Shown here piece after piece: positions 61,338 through 64,000 of a stretch of DNA of 64,000 nt; position 1 is the first letter of the stretch; each line of letters opens with the position of its first letter. A program made the translations under genes and the position numbers. The notes beneath the pieces are model-generated. The model searched no databases and had not been told where the DNA came from. It saw only the letters and a list, made by a program, of their open reading frames with translations. The stretch is taken from assembly GCF_000275825.1 (NCBI RefSeq), contig NZ_JH719942.1, forward strand, positions 2,400,827 to 2,464,826. Direction: 5' to 3'. Source of the stretch: Saprospira grandis DSM 2844 (GTDB lineage: Bacteria > Bacteroidota > Bacteroidia > Chitinophagales > Saprospiraceae).

Positions 61338-62972
61338 ATGCAGCCTACAGCTTATAAATGGGCCTGGCCGGCCTTGGCCCTTGCCTATGTTTTGGGGCTT
61401 TTTATGGTCACGATTATGGATGTGGATTCGGCTCAATATGCCTCTATTAGTCAAGAGATGTTGCAGTCGGGAGAATGGTTGCAAGTACATCATAAGGGGA
61501 AAGATTATTTGGATAAGCCGCCACTTTTATTTTGGTCTTCGGCTTTATTTTATGCCATTTTTGGGGTCTCTCAATGGGCCTTTCGCTTGCCTTCTCTGCT
61601 CTCTTCGGTCATGGGGTTTTGGGCCACTTATCAATTGGGTAAGGAGCTTTATAATAAGCAAACGGGCCAATTGGCGGCCTTAATTTTGGCCAGCACGCAG
61701 GCCTGGCTAATGTTTAATCATGATGTGCGCACCGATACCCTCATTTCCAACTTTTCTATCTTGGCCATCTGGCAGTTGGTGAAGTACGTAAATGGGGCTC
61801 AACTCAAGCATTTGTTTTGGGGTTTTGTGGCGGTGGGCTTTGGCATGATGGCCAAGGGGCCGTTGGGGGCGGTGGTTCCTGGGGCCGCTATTGGCTGCTA
61901 TCTTTTGGGGCAGAAAAACTGGAAGATGCTCTTCCGTTGGCAGTGGCTGCTCGGCGCTCCTATTGTCTTGTTGGTTTTGGCGCCTATGCTGTATGGGCTC
62001 TATCTGCAGTTTCCCGATTGGGAGGGGATTTATTTCTTTTTCTGGAAGCAAAGCTTTGGCCGTATTACTGGAGAAAATGAGTGGGCCAATGATAGCGGAA
62101 AGTTCTTTTTTGTACACACCTTCCTATGGTCCTTTTTGCCTTGGTCGGCCCTAGCGGTTTGGGCCATGCTGCGCCGTTTGCAAGAGTTTTGGCAGGGGAA
62201 AAAGGTGGAATTACTGACGCTGGGCGGTTTTGTTCTCCCTTTTATTGCCCTCTCTTTTTCTCGTTATAAGTTGCCGCATTATATCTTCCCGATGTATGGC
62301 ATGATGGCCGTTTTGGTAGCTCATCAGTTAATGAACTTGGCCAAGTCGAGCAAGTCTTGGGCTTGGCCCTTGGCCCTGGGGCAAAGTATTGTCTTACATA
62401 CTGCGGCCCTGGCCTTTTTGGCCCTTTTGATGGGCTGGGCCTTCCCTGCCGCGCCTATTTGGTTGGTTATACTACTCATTTTGGCCGCTCTAGCTAGCTT
62501 TATCCCTTATTTTAAGTTCAAGCAGCAGCGCCCTATGCAATTGGTTTTGCCCGCCGTTTTTGCCATGGCCATTGTAAATGTAGGCATGAATGCCCATGTC
62601 TATCAAGCGCTCCTGCCTTATCAATCTGGTTCAGAAGCCGCTCACTATTTAGTGCAAGAGGGCTTGGCCGAGCAAAATGTAGGGGTCTATGACTTCTCTC
62701 AACACTCTTTTGATTTCTACCTAGGTAAGGTGGCCAAGGTTTTTGATTCGCCTAAGGATATAGAGACCGCCGCTGGACAAGCAGAATGGATTATCCTCAT
62801 CCGTGGAAAAAGCCTGGCCGAACTCGATAAAGCTGGCATCCGCTACGAGAAGATTAAGCATTTTGATCACTTTCATGTGACAAGACTAACCGCTAAGTTC
62901 CTCAATCCTGCTAGCCGAGCTGAGCAGCTGCAAGATGTCTATTTGATTAAGGTGAGCGGAGTAGTGGGTTAG
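61338..62972 (+). CDS. ArnT/PMT-type glycosyltransferase (GT39 family)
   Basis: The 544-residue membrane protein transfers sugars from polyprenyl-phosphate carriers, usually to lipids or proteins outside the inner membrane. The first extracytoplasmic loop has the family's IMDVDSAQYASISQEML (Asp-Asp-like motif near 28-36) and GKDYLDKPPLLFWSSALFY (DKPP near 60), followed by eight to ten helices and a soluble C-terminal part of about 140 residues. The DKPPL text is typical of ArnT-like enzymes. The donor and acceptor are unknown; the family fits with the GT2 enzyme at 5736, which could make a polyprenyl-phosphate sugar. Confidence 0.82.
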   Translation: MQPTAYKWAWPALALAYVLGLFMVTIMDVDSAQYASISQEMLQSGEWLQVHHKGKDYLDKPPLLFWSSALFYAIFGVSQWAFRLPSLLSSVMGFWATYQLGKELYNKQTGQLAALILASTQAWLMFNHDVRTDTLISNFSILAIWQLVKYVNGAQLKHLFWGFVAVGFGMMAKGPLGAVVPGAAIGCYLLGQKNWKMLFRWQWLLGAPIVLLVLAPMLYGLYLQFPDWEGIYFFFWKQSFGRITGENEWANDSGKFFFVHTFLWSFLPWSALAVWAMLRRLQEFWQGKKVELLTLGGFVLPFIALSFSRYKLPHYIFPMYGMMAVLVAHQLMNLAKSSKSWAWPLALGQSIVLHTAALAFLALLMGWAFPAAPIWLVILLILAALASFIPYFKFKQQRPMQLVLPAVFAMAIVNVGMNAHVYQALLPYQSGSEAAHYLVQEGLAEQNVGVYDFSQHSFDFYLGKVAKVFDSPKDIETAAGQAEWIILIRGKSLAELDKAGIRYEKIKHFDHFHVTRLTAKFLNPASRAEQLQDVYLIKVSGVVG

Positions 62973-62974
62973 GA

Positions 62975-63089
62975 TTTGGGGCCTGCCGCCTTCGGCGGCC
63001 GGGCCCTTTCAGGGCTCGCAGGTCTGCTCGGCCCTTCAGCCCTTCGGGCTTCGGTCTGGCCTGCGGCCACCCTTTCAGGCCCCTAGGCC
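62975..63089 (+). repeat. MHR-23, type A variant
   Basis: GGGGCCT, arm 1 GCCGCCttcGGCGGC, GGGCCCTTTC, core GGGCTCGCAGGTCTGC, arm 2 AGCCCttcGGGCT, arm 3 GGCCtgcGGCC, then CCCTTTCAGGCCCCTAGGCC. Starts 3 bases after the GT39 stop. Confidence 0.87.
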
Positions 63090-63110
63090 GAATGGAAGTT
63101 CTGCGCTTCG

Positions 63111-63220
63111 GCCATCCTTTGATAAAAATTTCAGGCTAGTCAAGGCATTTTTTAAAGGCATAGCCGTAGCTATGGCTGAGAAAAATAACGCAAAATAGCA
63201 AGAAATTAAAGCAAAGGATA
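63111..63220. mobile_element. Possible miniature inverted-repeat element
   Basis: ATCCTTTG near 63113 and CAAAGGAT near 63212 are inverted ends about 100 bases apart. Between them lies the perfect hairpin CATAGC-cgta-GCTATG (63159-63174). No coding frame of note. GC-rich hairpins (GCCCttcGGGC-like) follow to 63275. The assignment is tentative. Confidence 0.35.
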
Positions 63221-63343
63221 GAAGTGGCAGGGCTTTCATTTGGCCTTTGCCTGCGGCCCTTCGGCCCTGTAGGATGTATGTGAAACCTACCATAATATAA
63301 GAGGCTGTTCTACAACTAAATAAAAAGGGATGATGCTGTAACG

Positions 63344-63943
63344 CTAATTTTTATCTAGGTAGAAAATAGGCTGTAAAATACGCCAAATACTTAATAGCCC
63401 ATTAAAGGGTTTCGCTTGCCATTTTAATTTGTTTTGCTTCTCTTTATCCTTGTAGAAATAGAACATCATTGCAAAGTCATTGTAATAAGGCTCTGAATAA
63501 TAGGCTTTAGCTGTGCAGCTAATTCTAGCTGATAGTTCTTCTAAAAAAAGACTATCGTTAGACGAAAGTGTAGTTCTAGATCTAATTTTTTTGCAATATG
63601 CAGTTGTTCTATTTTCGCCTACTCCCCAGATGAAAAATATAGCCTCGGCGGCTGCTCTTTTTTCTTTAGCAAGGCTTGCTTGCACTTCATATTCTTTTTG
63701 AAAAACACAAAAAGGATTAGGCTTAAAGGTATAATGGATCCCCTCTAGCTTAATGACGCAAGAATCACAGATGGTTTCACTACAAGGCCCTGCCGAGGAC
63801 TGTCCTAAAAGGCTTAAACTTAAAAAACAACAGAAAGTGAAGCTATTTATTTTTTGCTGAGTCTGTTCAAGGCTTTGTGCTTTCCCAATGATTGGCAGTT
63901 TGTAATAACTGTAAGTTAATGAATTCAACTGTTTAGATAGCAA
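63344..63943 (-). CDS. Hypothetical secreted protein
   Basis: The frame encodes 199 residues. A hydrophobic stretch SFTFCCFLSLSLLGQSSA (about 34-51) looks like a signal peptide, but the ATG lies 33 residues earlier and no better start is present, so the N-terminus may be wrong or the true start non-canonical. The body has paired Cys (CSETICDSC near 54-62, and Cys near 78, 117 and 143) and polar text. The sequence is not recognised. The codon use is AT-rich compared with neighbours. Confidence 0.5.
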   Translation of the reverse strand: MLSKQLNSLTYSYYKLPIIGKAQSLEQTQQKINSFTFCCFLSLSLLGQSSAGPCSETICDSCVIKLEGIHYTFKPNPFCVFQKEYEVQASLAKEKRAAAEAIFFIWGVGENRTTAYCKKIRSRTTLSSNDSLFLEELSARISCTAKAYYSEPYYNDFAMMFYFYKDKEKQNKLKWQAKPFNGLLSIWRILQPIFYLDKN

Positions 63944-64000
63944 ACAGCCCCATCTTTTTAGCTAAAATAAGGGCGAGGAGTACTGCACCCCCTCGGCAGG

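Noticed and set aside
63075..63293. 72-residue minus-strand frame with hydrophobic stretch
   Set aside because: It covers the candidate mobile element hairpin and GC-rich repeat ends, and there is no start signal or family match.

Overview
The window looks like chromosomal DNA from a gliding, Saprospira-like member of the Bacteroidota. The evidence is: promoters of the Bacteroidota type (TTG, 19-20 bases, TAnnTTTG) before tRNA-Val, tRNA-Leu, the act operon and a glucosaminidase gene; a complete alternative complex III (ActA-F) followed by an aa3-type cytochrome oxidase cluster; the tsaD/tamB neighbour pair; many lipoproteins; and almost no Shine-Dalgarno sequences. The genus is inferred from memory of such genomes, not from a search.

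Layout. 0-4.2 kb: YHYH lipoprotein, transposase remnant, small secreted protein, tRNA-Val and parE. 4.9-7.6 kb: methyltransferase plus GT2 glycosyltransferase, and tsaD. 7.9-8.25 kb: a 41-bp tandem repeat array. 8.8-13.8 kb: a 1686-residue TamB-like protein. 14.1-16.5 kb: methyltransferase and a DUF4836-like secreted protein. 17.2-33.4 kb: the respiratory island, actABCDEF then coxB, coxA, ctaB, two subunit III genes and subunit IV. 33.8-38.4 kb: esterase lipoprotein, metallophosphatase, glucosaminidase and short-chain fatty acid transporter. 39.2-45.6 kb: ileS, metF, lysS. 45.7-50.2 kb: three unrecognised cytoplasmic genes on the minus strand (TPR protein, helical-repeat protein, coiled-coil protein). 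50.5-55.6 kb: OmpA protein, prfB with its programmed frameshift, ferredoxin-NADP reductase, hscB, tRNA-Leu and a SUI1 factor. 55.6-60.9 kb: a minus-strand operon of nrnA-like gene, two FKBP-type lipoproteins, TPR lipoprotein, prmC and a DUF5071 gene. 61.3-63.9 kb: a GT39 glycosyltransferase and a hypothetical gene.

The most striking content is between the genes. I count 23 copies (one cut by the window edge) of a GC-rich, 115-215 bp modular repeat, called MHR here, about one per 2.8 kb. Each begins with a T-run plus GGGGC, holds a conserved core (GGGCTCGC...GCTCGGCCC), and carries three hairpins whose stem sequences differ from copy to copy while staying complementary. The outer ends also pair and co-vary (GGCCT/AGGCC, GGCTG/CAGCC, GGCTT/AAGCC, GGCCC/GGGCC). 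This pattern suggests selection or a copying mechanism that preserves a multi-branched RNA or single-stranded DNA fold. One copy appears to be translated as the N-terminus of an FKBP gene.

How the genes work together: the 17-33 kb island encodes quinol oxidation (ActA-F) passing electrons to a cytochrome c oxidase (Cox) together with heme O synthesis (CtaB). Most of the rest is translation machinery (ileS, lysS, prfB, prmC, tsaD, SUI1, tRNAs) and cell-envelope genes.
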